From SCGC-AAA076-P13 sp964276145 (GTDB lineage Bacteria > Pseudomonadota > Gammaproteobacteria > Magnimaribacterales > D2472), in assembly GCA_964276145.1 (NCBI GenBank), contig CAXYDN010000002.1, positions 1 through 51,693 on the forward strand: DNA of 51,693 nucleotides. The letters run 5' to 3'. This document shows positions 17,246 to 27,151 of this stretch, one piece after another. Made by a program: the position numbers and the translations under genes. Position 1 is the first letter of the stretch. Every line of letters starts with the position of its first letter. The notes beneath the pieces were generated by a model. It saw nothing but the letters and a program-made list of their open reading frames with translations, did not search any database and was not told the DNA's origin.

Positions 17246-18491
17246 TTTTATAAGGATACAAAGATTCTAGCTTAGATAACAACAATTTATTATCTTTTAA
17301 TATTTTATCAAAATCAGGCCTTAAGTTTTGACTGATTGGTTCGGCTGAGGGAAGCTGGAGTTTTACAGGGTCAACATGTTTATTACCTATTTTGAATTCA
17401 TAATGTAGATGAGGACCTGTTGCCAGTCCAGTGCTCCCAACAAAGCCTATGGTTTCACCCTGTATTACTTTTGTTCCTTTTTTAATACCGCTCTTAAATT
17501 TGTTTAAATGACAATATCTAGTTGAGTAATCATTTGAATGTTTAATCACTATTTCATTACCACAACCATTTCTTCGGCCGGCATAGTGCACAGTTCCATT
17601 ACCAGTTGTTCTGACGGGAGAGCCAGTTTTTGCTGCATAATCAACGCCATTATGCGCTCTTATTGTATGTAGAACAGGGTGCATTCTATTGGGATTAAAA
17701 TGAGAGCTTATGTAAGCAAAATCAAGGGGAGCCCTTAAGAAAGCTTTTTGTAGATTATTTCCATTATCGTCAAAGAATTCTTTATCATTTTCATTTAAAA
17801 AAAATCTATTTGCAGAATATGTTTCTCCTCTATTAACAAATTTAGCAAGAATAATATCTCCATTTTTAACTTTTTCACCCTCAGAGTAGGGCGTCTCATA
17901 AATGACATTAAACGAATCCCCCTCGCGAATATCAAAAATAAAATCAATGTCCCATCCAAAAATATATGCGAAATCCATGATGACGCTGTCAGGAATTTCT
18001 GCTTCAAGCGCAGCCTCATAAAAAGATGTTTTTATAACCCCACTCTTAAATGATTGAATTAACTCAACGTCTTTAGATATTTTTTTTATAGAAATTTTAT
18101 CTGTAATTTCAATTAGTATTGAATTAATACTGTCTTTAATAATTTCAATGCCTGTAATATCTTCGCCAAGGTATGTAAACTTCATTTCATCGCCTGGCTT
18201 TATCTTTGAAAGCAAATTGTTTTTATCAAGCCTAAAAATTCTATAAGCAGTATTTAATGGCACCTTAAATTCTTCAAATATTATTGATAAATTTTCACCG
18301 TCCATAACCTCATGGATTCTATATGATAAAACTTCTGAAATTTCTTCATTAAATGATTCAGTTATCTCTATTTTCTCTTCAGGCAATGAATCGTCAGTAA
18401 TAAAATCAGCATATAAAAGCATGATTAAAAAAATAGATAACAAAAATGCAATCAAAACACTTTTAACAGGTACTTTTTTAAATCCGATCAT
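17238..18491 (-). CDS. mepM: M23 family murein endopeptidase (MepM-like)
   Basis: Periplasmic zinc endopeptidase that cuts peptide cross-links in peptidoglycan. An N-terminal membrane anchor (about residues 11-30) precedes an OapA/LysM-like region (HEVMDGENLSIIFEEF) and a long linker domain. The LytM catalytic domain follows: HNGVDYAAKTGSP carries the first His and Asp ligands, and HLH at residues 361-363 is the second zinc and catalytic motif. With 417 residues it matches YebA/MepM. The gene shares one base with the putA stop (TAATG) and overlaps anmK. Confidence 0.93.
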   Translation of the reverse strand: MIGFKKVPVKSVLIAFLLSIFLIMLLYADFITDDSLPEEKIEITESFNEEISEVLSYRIHEVMDGENLSIIFEEFKVPLNTAYRIFRLDKNNLLSKIKPGDEMKFTYLGEDITGIEIIKDSINSILIEITDKISIKKISKDVELIQSFKSGVIKTSFYEAALEAEIPDSVIMDFAYIFGWDIDFIFDIREGDSFNVIYETPYSEGEKVKNGDIILAKFVNRGETYSANRFFLNENDKEFFDDNGNNLQKAFLRAPLDFAYISSHFNPNRMHPVLHTIRAHNGVDYAAKTGSPVRTTGNGTVHYAGRRNGCGNEIVIKHSNDYSTRYCHLNKFKSGIKKGTKVIQGETIGFVGSTGLATGPHLHYEFKIGNKHVDPVKLQLPSAEPISQNLRPDFDKILKDNKLLLSKLESLYPYKNE

Positions 18492-21400
18492 TATTCTTCT
18501 TGAATATTAAGCAATTCTGCATTTCCACCAAAAGCAACAGAATTCTTTGAGACAACTTTTTCATTAAGAAATTGCTTTAAATAGTTTGGTCCACCTGCCT
18601 TGCAGCCATTGCCTGATAAACCTCTGCCACCAAAAGGTTGAGAACCAACGACAGCTCCTACTATGTCTCTATTGATATAAACATTCCCAACATTACATTC
18701 TTGACTAAATAAATCTGCTCTAGATTCAATTCTTGAATGAATGCCCATTGTTAAACCATATCCACTATTATTGATATCAGAAATAAGATCACTAACTTCA
18801 GAAGATTTAAATTTTATGATATGAAGAATTGGGCCAAATTGCTCCTCACTTAAATCATGCAGCTTATTAATTTCAATAATGGTAGGTGACACAAATCTTT
18901 CCATAGTAATGGGTTGACTTTGATAGACATTGAAACCCTTTTTTATATTATCTTCAATATATTCATTAAGCTTTCTTTTGGAAGTTAAGTTAATAATCGG
19001 TCCAATATCTGTATCTAAGTTTTCTGGGTTACCGATTTTTAGTTCTTGCATATTTCCCTTAATCATTTCAAGCAAATCATCATAAATTTCATCTTGAATG
19101 CACAGGACTCTCAATGCCGAGCATCTTTGTCCTGAGCTATCAAATGCAGATCTCACAATATCATCAGTTGCTTGTTCAAGAAGGGCGCTTGAGTCTACAA
19201 TCATTGCATTGATTCCTCCGGTCTCAGCTATAAGCGAAAGAATCTCTTTTTGATTTTGATTTAAGTTATTTTGAATTTTTTTTGCTGTAGGAAGGGAGCC
19301 TGTGAATGCAACTCCACTAAGATTGTTAATTTTTGAAAGAGCATCCCCATACTTGCCATCACCAAGGACTAGCTCGAGAGCACTTAATGGCACTCCATTA
19401 TCATGAAATTTTTTAACAACTATATAACCCAATATAGAGGTATGCTCAGATGGCTTTACGGTTACTTTGTTGCCCGTTACAAGAGCTGCACTTATTTGCC
19501 CAATTAATATTGCTACTGGGAAATTCCATGGACTTATGCATAAAAAATGACCTTTAGCTGAATAAGATAAAGTATTTAGCTCCCCTGTTGGTCCTTCAAG
19601 TTCACCTTCATTTTCTTCAATATTAATCATCTGATTTGAGTAATATCTCAAAAAATCAACTGCCTCTCTTATTTCGTCAATAGAGTTTTGAATTGTTTTA
19701 CCAGCTTCATGCATCAAATAATAGATAATCTCATAGGGGTCGGATTCAATCTTGTTAGAAATGTCTTTTAATATTCTTGCTCTTTCTTTTACGCTAATAT
19801 TTTTCCAATCAGACCTGGAATCAGAATTAAGACAATCTTGAAGGTTAGTAATATCATCAAAAGTCACAGAACCAATTTCAGAATTATCAGCAATAGATAG
19901 AATGACATGCTTGGACGTTCCTTCTGACAATCTATTGCTATAGATTGATTTGGCATGAATACTTTTGTTTTTATGCTCTTTAATTCGATTATTAATTAAT
20001 TCTAGATTTTCCATTTCTGATATATCTATTCCCTTGGAGTTGTTTCTATTAATAAAGATATTCTGTGGAAGTGGTATATCTTTTTTTTCATTTTCAATCT
20101 TAAGATGCGGCCCTGAAGCCAACCATGAAGAGTCCGTTTCTGGATCTAATAATCTATTAATAAAAGAACTATTAGCACCATTTTCAAGAAGTCTTCTTAC
20201 AAGATATGGTAACAGGTCTTTATATTTGCCAATAGGAGCATAAATAGAAGTTTTATTAGTATTACCTATGACTTTATCAGCACACTTATATAACAGCTCT
20301 CCCATTCCAAATAATCTTTGAAATTCATACTTTTTATCTTTACCTAAATAATTGATAGCAGAGACCGTGTGAGCATTATGAGTAGCAAATTTGGGATAAA
20401 TTGAATCAATTTTAAATATTCTTTTTGCACAAGCTAGATAAGATAAATCAGTAATTGATTTTTTTGTAAATACAGAATAATCCTCGTGACCAAGAACTTG
20501 TGAGTGCTTTATTTCATAATCCCAATAAGCTCCTTTTACAAGCCTAAGATGCATTGGAGATCTTGTTTTAAGAAGTTCTTCAAGCAAGTTAATTGAATCC
20601 ATAGATCTTTTTCCGTATGCTTGCAGCGCAATACCAAACCCAGGCCAATCTTTTATTTTTTTTGATTGCGCCATTATTTTAATTATCTCTAAACTTATAC
20701 TTAGCCTATCTTGCTCTTCGGCATCAATAGTGATTTCTACATTTTTAGATATTCCAAGTTCAGTTAGGGATATAAGTTTTGGAACAAGATTATACTTAAT
20801 GTCTTCATATTTTCTCATTTCGTAACTAGGGCAAAGTGCAGAAATTTTTATTGAAACACCATTATTAGTATTTTTTATAAGGTTTATTTTGCCAACTTCC
20901 TCAATAGCATTTTCATATGAAGAATAATAGACATCTGCCTGTTTTTGATTTCTTGCTGCCTCACCAAGCATGTCGAATGAATATATAGATTCAGTTATAT
21001 TTGATATTTTATTAATATCTTTGAAGTCTCTACCCATAACAAACTCTTGGCTGAGTATATGCATTGCAGCAATAACAGCATTTCTAATGGGGAATTCTCC
21101 AGATTTTGATACTATTGATTTCAAAAATGTATTTGGATTTTGAGACCATTCCAATGGTGTTTTAACAACTTTTCCGGCTAATAAGAGACCCCACGTAGAA
21201 GCATTTACAAATAAACTATCTGCTTTATTTAAATGCTCTATCCACCTGCCTTCTGAGAGCCTTTCTGAAATTATTAAATCCCTAGTTTTGCTATCTGGTA
21301 TTCTTAAAATTGATTCAGCAAGACACATCAATGCAACACCTTCTTGATTGTCTAGACCATATTCACTCAAAAAAGCATCTAACTTAGTTCTTTCGCGTTT

Positions 21401-21532
21401 ATTTTCTCTACATGCATCTATTATTTTTTTTGCATTGTTTGAGATAGATGGGTCATTCAAAAACTCTGTTTCTTTAATCAGGTTTGGAACAATTTTTGAC
21501 TCAGGAACAAATTTACTTTTAAACATCGACAT
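18491..21532 (-). CDS. putA: Bifunctional proline dehydrogenase / delta-1-pyrroline-5-carboxylate dehydrogenase
   Basis: Oxidises proline to glutamate in two channelled steps at the inner face of the membrane. The 1013-residue protein has the PRODH alpha-helical arm and barrel in the first about 480 residues (ISALCPSYEMRKYEDI, LRLVKGAYWDYEIKH, FATHNAHTVSAI). The aldehyde dehydrogenase domain occupies about 500-990, with ISPWNFPVAILIGQI, AETGGINAMIV and the catalytic Cys in SGQRCSALRV. There is no ribbon-helix-helix domain at the N-terminus, so this is a minimal non-autorepressing PutA. It sits between mepM and tyrS, which adjoin directly in pseudomonads, so it looks like a lineage-specific insertion (inference). 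Confidence 0.96.
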   Translation of the reverse strand: MSMFKSKFVPESKIVPNLIKETEFLNDPSISNNAKKIIDACRENKRERTKLDAFLSEYGLDNQEGVALMCLAESILRIPDSKTRDLIISERLSEGRWIEHLNKADSLFVNASTWGLLLAGKVVKTPLEWSQNPNTFLKSIVSKSGEFPIRNAVIAAMHILSQEFVMGRDFKDINKISNITESIYSFDMLGEAARNQKQADVYYSSYENAIEEVGKINLIKNTNNGVSIKISALCPSYEMRKYEDIKYNLVPKLISLTELGISKNVEITIDAEEQDRLSISLEIIKIMAQSKKIKDWPGFGIALQAYGKRSMDSINLLEELLKTRSPMHLRLVKGAYWDYEIKHSQVLGHEDYSVFTKKSITDLSYLACAKRIFKIDSIYPKFATHNAHTVSAINYLGKDKKYEFQRLFGMGELLYKCADKVIGNTNKTSIYAPIGKYKDLLPYLVRRLLENGANSSFINRLLDPETDSSWLASGPHLKIENEKKDIPLPQNIFINRNNSKGIDISEMENLELINNRIKEHKNKSIHAKSIYSNRLSEGTSKHVILSIADNSEIGSVTFDDITNLQDCLNSDSRSDWKNISVKERARILKDISNKIESDPYEIIYYLMHEAGKTIQNSIDEIREAVDFLRYYSNQMINIEENEGELEGPTGELNTLSYSAKGHFLCISPWNFPVAILIGQISAALVTGNKVTVKPSEHTSILGYIVVKKFHDNGVPLSALELVLGDGKYGDALSKINNLSGVAFTGSLPTAKKIQNNLNQNQKEILSLIAETGGINAMIVDSSALLEQATDDIVRSAFDSSGQRCSALRVLCIQDEIYDDLLEMIKGNMQELKIGNPENLDTDIGPIINLTSKRKLNEYIEDNIKKGFNVYQSQPITMERFVSPTIIEINKLHDLSEEQFGPILHIIKFKSSEVSDLISDINNSGYGLTMGIHSRIESRADLFSQECNVGNVYINRDIVGAVVGSQPFGGRGLSGNGCKAGGPNYLKQFLNEKVVSKNSVAFGGNAELLNIQEE

Positions 21533-21609
21533 ATGAATATTTTAATCTTATAGCATTAAGTAGCAACTTACTCATTCTATTAATTGATGAAAAATACTAT
21601 GATAGACAT

Positions 21610-22800
21610 ATGGATGAAGCCCTATCATTAATTAAAAGAGGAACAGATGAGATTCTTACAGAATCTGATCTAAAAAAGAAACTAGAATCTGGTAAACAGC
21701 TAGTTATAAAAGCTGGATTTGATCCAACTGCGCCCGATCTTCATCTTGGTCACACTGTACTCTTAAATAAATTAAGGCATTTCCAAGAACTGGGACATAA
21801 GGTGATATTTTTAATTGGCGATTTTACTGGACAAATAGGTGACCCTTCTGGGAAGAACAAAACAAGACCAACACTAGACTCTGATGAGCTTATTAAAAAT
21901 GCAAAAACATATGAGAAACAGGTTTTTAAAATTCTTAAAAAAGAATTAACTGAAGTCAGATTTAATTCAGAGTGGTGTAATGATCTTGGAGCTGCAGGAC
22001 TTATTAGTTTAGCCTCAAAATATAACGTTGCACGAATGCTAGAACGCGATGATTTTAATAAACGTTATAACTCCAATCAAAGCATTGCAGTCCATGAATT
22101 TTTATACCCTTTAGTTCAGGGTTATGATTCAGTTGCTCTGAATGCAGATGTTGAATGTGGAGGGACTGATCAAAAGTTTAATTTATTAGTTGGTAGAGAA
22201 CTTCAAAGATCATACGACCAAGAACCACAAGTTGTATTGACCGTACCTATATTAGAAGGCCTAGATGGCACTAATAAAATGTCTAAGTCTTTAAATAATT
22301 TTATTGGCATTGATGAGAAACCAGAAGAAATGTTTGGAAAGATTATGTCTATTTCAGATGAACTGATGTGGAGATGGTTTGAGTTATTAAGTTTTATATC
22401 AGAAGCAGAGATAAAAAATTTAAGAAAACAAGTTGAGGATGGCACCAATCCTAGAGATATTAAATTTATTCTTGCTGAGGAGTTGGTTGATAGATTTCAT
22501 AAAAAAGGGAATGGAGCATCATGCAAAGAATCATTTTTACAAAGATTTCAAAAAGGAAGTTTACCCGAAGATATTAAAGAAATTTCACTAGAGATAGATG
22601 GGAATTCAATTCCTTTAACCAATCTCTTAAAAAATACTGAAATGACCTCAAGTACATCTGAGGCAATGAGGTTAATAAAACAAGGCGGTGTAAAAATTGA
22701 CTCAGAAAAAGTAGCAGATCCAAAATTTGAAATTCAAAGTGGGTCTGAGGCTATCTATCAGGTCGGGAAAAGAAAATTTTTAAAAATAAAGATCAAATAA
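21610..22800 (+). CDS. tyrS: Tyrosyl-tRNA synthetase
   Basis: Class I synthetase charging tRNA-Tyr. The 396 residues show the HIGH-type motif HLGH (45-48), the tyrosine-site segment FLYPLVQGYDSVAL, the KMSKS loop (223-227) and a C-terminal S4-like RNA-binding domain (SEAMRLIKQGGVKI). The intact KMSKS and its length point to the TyrZ-like subgroup common in proteobacteria. The stop is fused to the next start as TAATG, coupling it to a peptidyl-prolyl isomerase. It is divergent from putA with a 77-nt gap. Confidence 0.96.
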   Translation: MDEALSLIKRGTDEILTESDLKKKLESGKQLVIKAGFDPTAPDLHLGHTVLLNKLRHFQELGHKVIFLIGDFTGQIGDPSGKNKTRPTLDSDELIKNAKTYEKQVFKILKKELTEVRFNSEWCNDLGAAGLISLASKYNVARMLERDDFNKRYNSNQSIAVHEFLYPLVQGYDSVALNADVECGGTDQKFNLLVGRELQRSYDQEPQVVLTVPILEGLDGTNKMSKSLNNFIGIDEKPEEMFGKIMSISDELMWRWFELLSFISEAEIKNLRKQVEDGTNPRDIKFILAEELVDRFHKKGNGASCKESFLQRFQKGSLPEDIKEISLEIDGNSIPLTNLLKNTEMTSSTSEAMRLIKQGGVKIDSEKVADPKFEIQSGSEAIYQVGKRKFLKIKIK

Positions 22801-23255
22801 TGAAAAGAATAATTATAGCCTCAGTCTTATTTTTTATAGTTGGTTGCGTTCAAGATAGCCCAAATGTAAAACAAATAGCAAACTTAAAATTTTTTATTGA
22901 AAATCAGGGGTATGAAGGTATAAATGTCATTGAAAAAGGCCTTCAATATGCTGTTCTAAAAAGTGGAGATAATACCTCCGAATCACCACAACTATCAGAC
23001 ACAATTACCGCGCATTTTCATGGAACACTAACTGATGGAACTGTTTTTTGGAGTTCAGTTGAATCAAATGAGCCCCTTACCATTCAACTTTCTGGACTTA
23101 TAGAAGGATGTCAAAAAGTTATTTCTTTAATGAAAAAGAATGATAAATGGCGTGTATATATTGATCCAAGTATGGCATATGGAGATGAGGGTAGGCCAGG
23201 CATTCCCTCAAATTCAATTTTAATTTTTGATATCGAGTTACTAGATATTCAGTAA
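22800..23255 (+). CDS. FKBP-type peptidyl-prolyl isomerase lipoprotein
   Basis: A 151-residue lipoprotein: signal peptide ending in IVGC (lipidated Cys16), a short helical linker, then an FKBP domain (about 55-151) with AVLKSGDNTS, ITAHFHGTLTDGTVFWSS, LIEGCQKVISLMKKNDKW and the PSMAYGDEGRPGIPSNSILIF edge. The family's aromatic pocket residues are largely kept. It would catalyse proline isomerisation in the periplasm. It is translated from the tyrS transcript (TAATG) and ends directly against the stop of the convergent prolyl oligopeptidase, with no room for a terminator. Confidence 0.9.
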   Translation: MKRIIIASVLFFIVGCVQDSPNVKQIANLKFFIENQGYEGINVIEKGLQYAVLKSGDNTSESPQLSDTITAHFHGTLTDGTVFWSSVESNEPLTIQLSGLIEGCQKVISLMKKNDKWRVYIDPSMAYGDEGRPGIPSNSILIFDIELLDIQ

Positions 23256-25361
23256 TTACCCATTTATTACAGACAAAGCATAGCCATATATTTCTGCTAT
23301 TTGGTTTATTTGTTTATCTTTTGGAGTTCCTGCTCCATGACCAGCCCTATCTTCTATCCTAATTAGTATAGGTTTATCACAGCCTTGATATTCTTGAAGC
23401 TTGGCAGCAAATTTGAAAGAATGAGAGGGAACAACTCTATCATCTCTTTCTGCGGTAGTTATTAATGTAGCTGGATAACACTGATCTTTTTTAATGTTAT
23501 GGAGAGGAGAATAAGCAAGAAGATTTTCAAATTCTTTTTTATTATCTGGCGATCCATAATCGCTTTCCCAAGCCCAGCCAATAGTAAATTTATGAAATCT
23601 GAGCATATCCAAGACGCCTACCTGAGGAATAGCAACTTTAAATAAATCTGGGTTTTGGAGCATTGTAGCTGCAACCAAAAGACCTCCATTCGAGCCCCCT
23701 TGAATTGCTGTTGATTCTGGCGATCCAATTGCCTTGCTATGAAGATATTTTGCAGCATATGCAAAATCATCGAATACATTTTGTTTATTAAAAAGCATTC
23801 CATCTTCATGCCATATATCACCATATTCACCACCTCCGCGAAGGTTTGCAACAGCAACCACCCCACCCTGATTCATCCAAGATAAAAATCTCTTACTAAA
23901 ACTAGGTAGAATTGAAATGTTAAAACCCCCATACCCATAAATTAAAAGGGGCGTATCTTGATTGATATCTAATGATTTTTTATAACTTATGTGGATGGGC
24001 ACCTTGGTTCCATCTTTTGATTCATAAAAGGTAAAATCAGAAATATAGTCATTTGAATTAAACCCTTTAAGACTCTCTTCCCAAAAAACTTTTTTTGACA
24101 TACTTTCTAAATCTATTTCATATATTTTTCTTGGTGTTACAAAATTTGTGTAAGAAAAGAATGTTGAAGTGTCCTCTAAATCACCACCAAAACCTGCAAT
24201 AGTTCCTTTTTCTGCCATCGATAGGGTTTTTAAATAAGTCCCGTCTAAAGAAAAAAACTGAACTTCTGAAAAGGTGTCCATTAAATAAATTACGGCTATA
24301 GAGTTATTAATAAAATTAACACTCCTTATAGAATTAGCAGTTTCATTGATTAAATCATTCCAAATAAAAGAATCATTTTTAATTTGTAAAGAAGCAACTT
24401 TTCCATTTTTTGCACTTTCTGTTGTATAAAACCAGTAAAGATCATCTTTATGATCTAAATATTGATATGCCCCGATTAGTTCATCTATCAAGGGTAAAAA
24501 CGAACCACCTTTTTTTAATTGAACATACAATCTATTTCTCTCGTCTGTTCCGTTAGAAATAGAAAGAAATTTGACCTCTGTATCTTCTAAAACATTAATT
24601 CCCCAACCCCATCTTGGCTGATCTGGATTTTCAAAAATTATTTGGTCTTCTGTTTGAGGAGTTCCTAATTTATGAAACATTAATTTTGGCGATGTGTTTA
24701 CTTCTCTTAAAAGTTCATCTTTAGGCTCTTCATATTTTTGGTAATAGAAACCAGAATCATCATTTTCCCACGTAGCACTCGAGAATTTTGCCCAATTAAT
24801 TTCATCTTGGAGAGCTTCACCTGTATTAATATTAAGAACTTTCCAAGTTCTCCAGTCAGAACCTCCATCAGAAATAGAATAGGCTAATAAAGATGCGTTA
24901 TTGTTAACGCTAGTGCCACCAAGAGATATGGTTCCATCTTCTGAAAATGTATTAGGATCTAAAAGAACACGCGCTTCACAATCCTCACAATCTTTAATCA
25001 TAAGCTTACTTTGTTGCCATGTACCATCATTAAAATAATAAAAAGTTTTATCTTTAACTTTGTACGGAGTGCTTATAGACTCAGTCTCCCAGGTTTTATT
25101 TAAGTTTTTATTAATAGATTTTTTGTATTTATTTTTACCAATAAACTTCTGAGTATATTGATTTTGTCGATTAACCCAATCCTTTGATTCTTCACTAGTA
25201 AAATCTTCAAGCCATCTATAAGAATCCATAATTTCATAGCCATGAATGGTTTCAGTAAGATTATCTTTCTTAGAACCTGGATATGAAAGATCAGAAGACT
25301 GATTCGAACAGTTAGCTAATAAAAAAATTAGTGCAAAACATGTAATTATTTTGTTATTCAT
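23256..25361 (-). CDS. Prolyl oligopeptidase (S9A family), lipoprotein
   Basis: Serine peptidase cutting after proline in short peptides. A lipoprotein signal (LLANC, Cys18) puts it in the periplasm or on the outer membrane. The S9A N-terminal propeller starts with YPGSKKDNLTETIHGYEIMDSYRWLED. The catalytic domain contains YGYGGFNISILPSF, the nucleophile motif GGSNGGLLVA, the Asp in TAERDDRVVPSHSFKF and the His in EDRAGHGAGTPKDK. At 701 residues it is complete. Extracellular peptide scavenging is the expected role in an oligotroph. It faces a divergent membrane-protein gene. Confidence 0.95.
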   Translation of the reverse strand: MNNKIITCFALIFLLANCSNQSSDLSYPGSKKDNLTETIHGYEIMDSYRWLEDFTSEESKDWVNRQNQYTQKFIGKNKYKKSINKNLNKTWETESISTPYKVKDKTFYYFNDGTWQQSKLMIKDCEDCEARVLLDPNTFSEDGTISLGGTSVNNNASLLAYSISDGGSDWRTWKVLNINTGEALQDEINWAKFSSATWENDDSGFYYQKYEEPKDELLREVNTSPKLMFHKLGTPQTEDQIIFENPDQPRWGWGINVLEDTEVKFLSISNGTDERNRLYVQLKKGGSFLPLIDELIGAYQYLDHKDDLYWFYTTESAKNGKVASLQIKNDSFIWNDLINETANSIRSVNFINNSIAVIYLMDTFSEVQFFSLDGTYLKTLSMAEKGTIAGFGGDLEDTSTFFSYTNFVTPRKIYEIDLESMSKKVFWEESLKGFNSNDYISDFTFYESKDGTKVPIHISYKKSLDINQDTPLLIYGYGGFNISILPSFSKRFLSWMNQGGVVAVANLRGGGEYGDIWHEDGMLFNKQNVFDDFAYAAKYLHSKAIGSPESTAIQGGSNGGLLVAATMLQNPDLFKVAIPQVGVLDMLRFHKFTIGWAWESDYGSPDNKKEFENLLAYSPLHNIKKDQCYPATLITTAERDDRVVPSHSFKFAAKLQEYQGCDKPILIRIEDRAGHGAGTPKDKQINQIAEIYGYALSVING

Positions 25362-25389
25362 AAACTTAATAATACTTTACAATGCTTTC

Positions 25390-26061
25390 ATGAACCAATT
25401 TAACAATGCATGGAATTTTTATTTTAATAATTGGCAGTATTTTGCTGTTCTTGCTGCACCTGTTTTTGCAGTTGAAATAGCAACTGCATACTTTTTATTG
25501 CCTCTTGGAGATATCTCTCCTGAAAATATAGCTGAGTATTTTGGAGGCAATGTTCTTTCCATTGGCATACTAAGTGCAGTTGGAACCGTCCTAAGCGTTG
25601 GTTTCTTGGGAAGTCTTTATTTAGCTTTTAATTCCAAAAGCTCTGCTTCAGAATTAGAGCCAATGAGCGCTTTACTTGCTGGTGTGCAAAAATTCTTTCC
25701 ATTGTTTGGAGCCTATTTTTTAAGCATTTTTGCTGTATTTTTTGGCCTTTTGCTATTAATACTTCCAGGAATATATCTTGGTGCTAGACTGGCACTATTT
25801 CCAGCTTTTATAATGCTAGAAGATAAAGGCGTTATTGATTCTTTAAAATTATCTTGGGAAAAGACTGATGAACATGGTGGAGCATTATTTGGCTTAACAT
25901 TACTTTTTGTATTACTAACTGTAATACCATCGTCAATATTTTCTTCATTGTTAGATCAAGGCATTGTCCAGTTATTAATTTTAGGTATTTTTGAATATGT
26001 AATAATTATTCCATGGGTTTACGTGTATTTCAGTCTTTATCAGTCTCAAAAAAGTCAATAA
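25390..26061 (+). CDS. YciC-like multipass membrane protein
   Basis: A 223-residue hydrophobic protein with about five or six membrane segments. It has the look of the YciC/GPDP-membrane-domain group, including the GARLALFPAFIMLEDKGVIDSLKLSWE-type stretch that follows a long hydrophobic helix. I chose the ATG at 25390 (MNQFNNAWNFYF). A longer reading from a TTG at 25351 would overlap the divergent peptidase start and adds only a poor N-terminus. Function is unknown. It ends 67 nt before tRNA-Ile. Confidence 0.65.
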   Translation: MNQFNNAWNFYFNNWQYFAVLAAPVFAVEIATAYFLLPLGDISPENIAEYFGGNVLSIGILSAVGTVLSVGFLGSLYLAFNSKSSASELEPMSALLAGVQKFFPLFGAYFLSIFAVFFGLLLLILPGIYLGARLALFPAFIMLEDKGVIDSLKLSWEKTDEHGGALFGLTLLFVLLTVIPSSIFSSLLDQGIVQLLILGIFEYVIIIPWVYVYFSLYQSQKSQ

Positions 26062-26082
26062 AAATTATCATCTATAATCTCT

Positions 26083-26111
26083 TTTATCTTTCATAGATAA
26101 AAGTTAAAATG
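26083..26111 (+). promoter_or_regulatory. Possible promoter of tRNA-Ile
   Basis: A TAAAAT -10-like hexamer (26106-26111) lies 17 nt after a weak -35-like TTTATC (26083-26088) and about 17 nt before the tRNA. It is followed by a GC-rich GCGC stretch, like the discriminators of stringently controlled stable-RNA promoters. The -35 match is poor, so this is a low-confidence call. Confidence 0.3.
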
Positions 26112-26128
26112 CGCTTCCGTTCAAAACG

Positions 26129-26209
<81 letters not shown>

Positions 26210-26219
26210 AATAAATTAC

Positions 26220-26891
26220 TTATATTTGATTAGAGTTTTTAAAATCTAATTTAAAGAAAAGCATTATTCCAGTTATTGAACTCACTAATGCTAGGATAGA
26301 AAAAACCTTAAGTAATATGTTGCTGATATTATCTCTTTCTTTCCAATCCATAATATGAAGTCCCCACATCAGGTCCCAAATTCTCCATTTATTAGATCGA
26401 ATTGCCACCACCTCACCAGAGTAAACATTGAGATAAACATTAATATCAAGACCTTTATTTGTTTTACTTTCAACCTTGTACATAGGCAGTGATCTTCCTC
26501 TGTATTCAGATCCTGGGCGATCATTAATTATTTCTTCCACCAAGATCGGAGATAAAGTTGTATTCAAGATAACCGCATTCATTGCCTCAGATACAGTTAG
26601 TTTTGATATCGACTTACCAGATCTATTTAAGTACTTAGTTGCGCCATCAACCTTGATCACAGCAATATTCTTGCCTAGTCTTTTTTGGATACTAACATCA
26701 GTAGCATTAGGAATATCAAAATCAAAGTCACCTAGATCAATAGGATGCTCAACTTGTTTACGATATTGCTCACCTCTAACTAATTCAATTTTGTTAAAAG
26801 CAAAGTAGATGCCTGAAACTGTCCAGAGTAATAGTTGTAATGAGATAAAGAAACTTAAATACTTGTGAATCTTGCGAACCAAAAAATTCAT
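26220..26891 (-). CDS. PepSY-domain inner-membrane protein
   Basis: A 223-residue protein with an N-terminal membrane helix (about 12-33, IHKYLSFFISLQLLLWTVSG) and a C-terminal helix (about 195-216) around a periplasmic domain that includes a PepSY-like stretch (VYLNVYSGEVVAIRSNKWRI). The opening RKIHKYLS...SGIYFAF is typical of PepSY-associated TM proteins, several of which accompany ferric-reductase or metal-uptake systems. It is the last gene of the five-gene metal operon, with its start overlapping the csoR stop by 4 nt. A role in metal reduction or transport is inference from context. Confidence 0.75.
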   Translation of the reverse strand: MNFLVRKIHKYLSFFISLQLLLWTVSGIYFAFNKIELVRGEQYRKQVEHPIDLGDFDFDIPNATDVSIQKRLGKNIAVIKVDGATKYLNRSGKSISKLTVSEAMNAVILNTTLSPILVEEIINDRPGSEYRGRSLPMYKVESKTNKGLDINVYLNVYSGEVVAIRSNKWRIWDLMWGLHIMDWKERDNISNILLKVFSILALVSSITGIMLFFKLDFKNSNQI

Positions 26892-27148
26892 CGTTTTAAA
26901 ACTTTCACGATTTCATCCATCTTTAAGTCAAACTCATCATTTCCTTTAAGTGAATTTTTAATACATTCATGAAGATGAGTTTTTAGGATTTTACCTTCGA
27001 CGGTTGTAATCGAATTCTTAACCGCTTTGATTTGATTTAGAATATCAACACAATATCTCCCTTCTTCTATCATTCCTTGAATTCCTCGAATTTGGCCTTC
27101 AATCCTCCGAAGATTTGTTAGTTGCTCTTTATGACATGGATGTTTCAT
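26888..27148 (-). CDS. csoR: CsoR-type metal-sensing repressor
   Basis: An 86-residue all-helical DUF156 repressor. The DNA-binding helix-1 signature LRRIEGQIRGIQGMIEEGRYC is present. The metal triad C33, H58, C62 has the same spacing (25 and 4) as the Cu(I) site C36-H61-C65 of CsoR, which argues for copper sensing rather than the RcnR (Ni/Co) or FrmR (formaldehyde) subtypes. H3 and C5 at the N-terminus are extra potential ligands. It probably represses its own operon until Cu(I) binds. It sits 3 nt after the MerT-like gene and overlaps the PepSY gene. Confidence 0.9.
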   Translation of the reverse strand: MKHPCHKEQLTNLRRIEGQIRGIQGMIEEGRYCVDILNQIKAVKNSITTVEGKILKTHLHECIKNSLKGNDEFDLKMDEIVKVLKR

Positions 27149-27151
27149 ATT

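Noticed and set aside
26082..26102. Short hairpin before tRNA-Ile as a terminator of the YciC-like gene
   Set aside because: The stem is only 7 A/T-rich pairs and no T-run follows. It overlaps the probable tRNA promoter.
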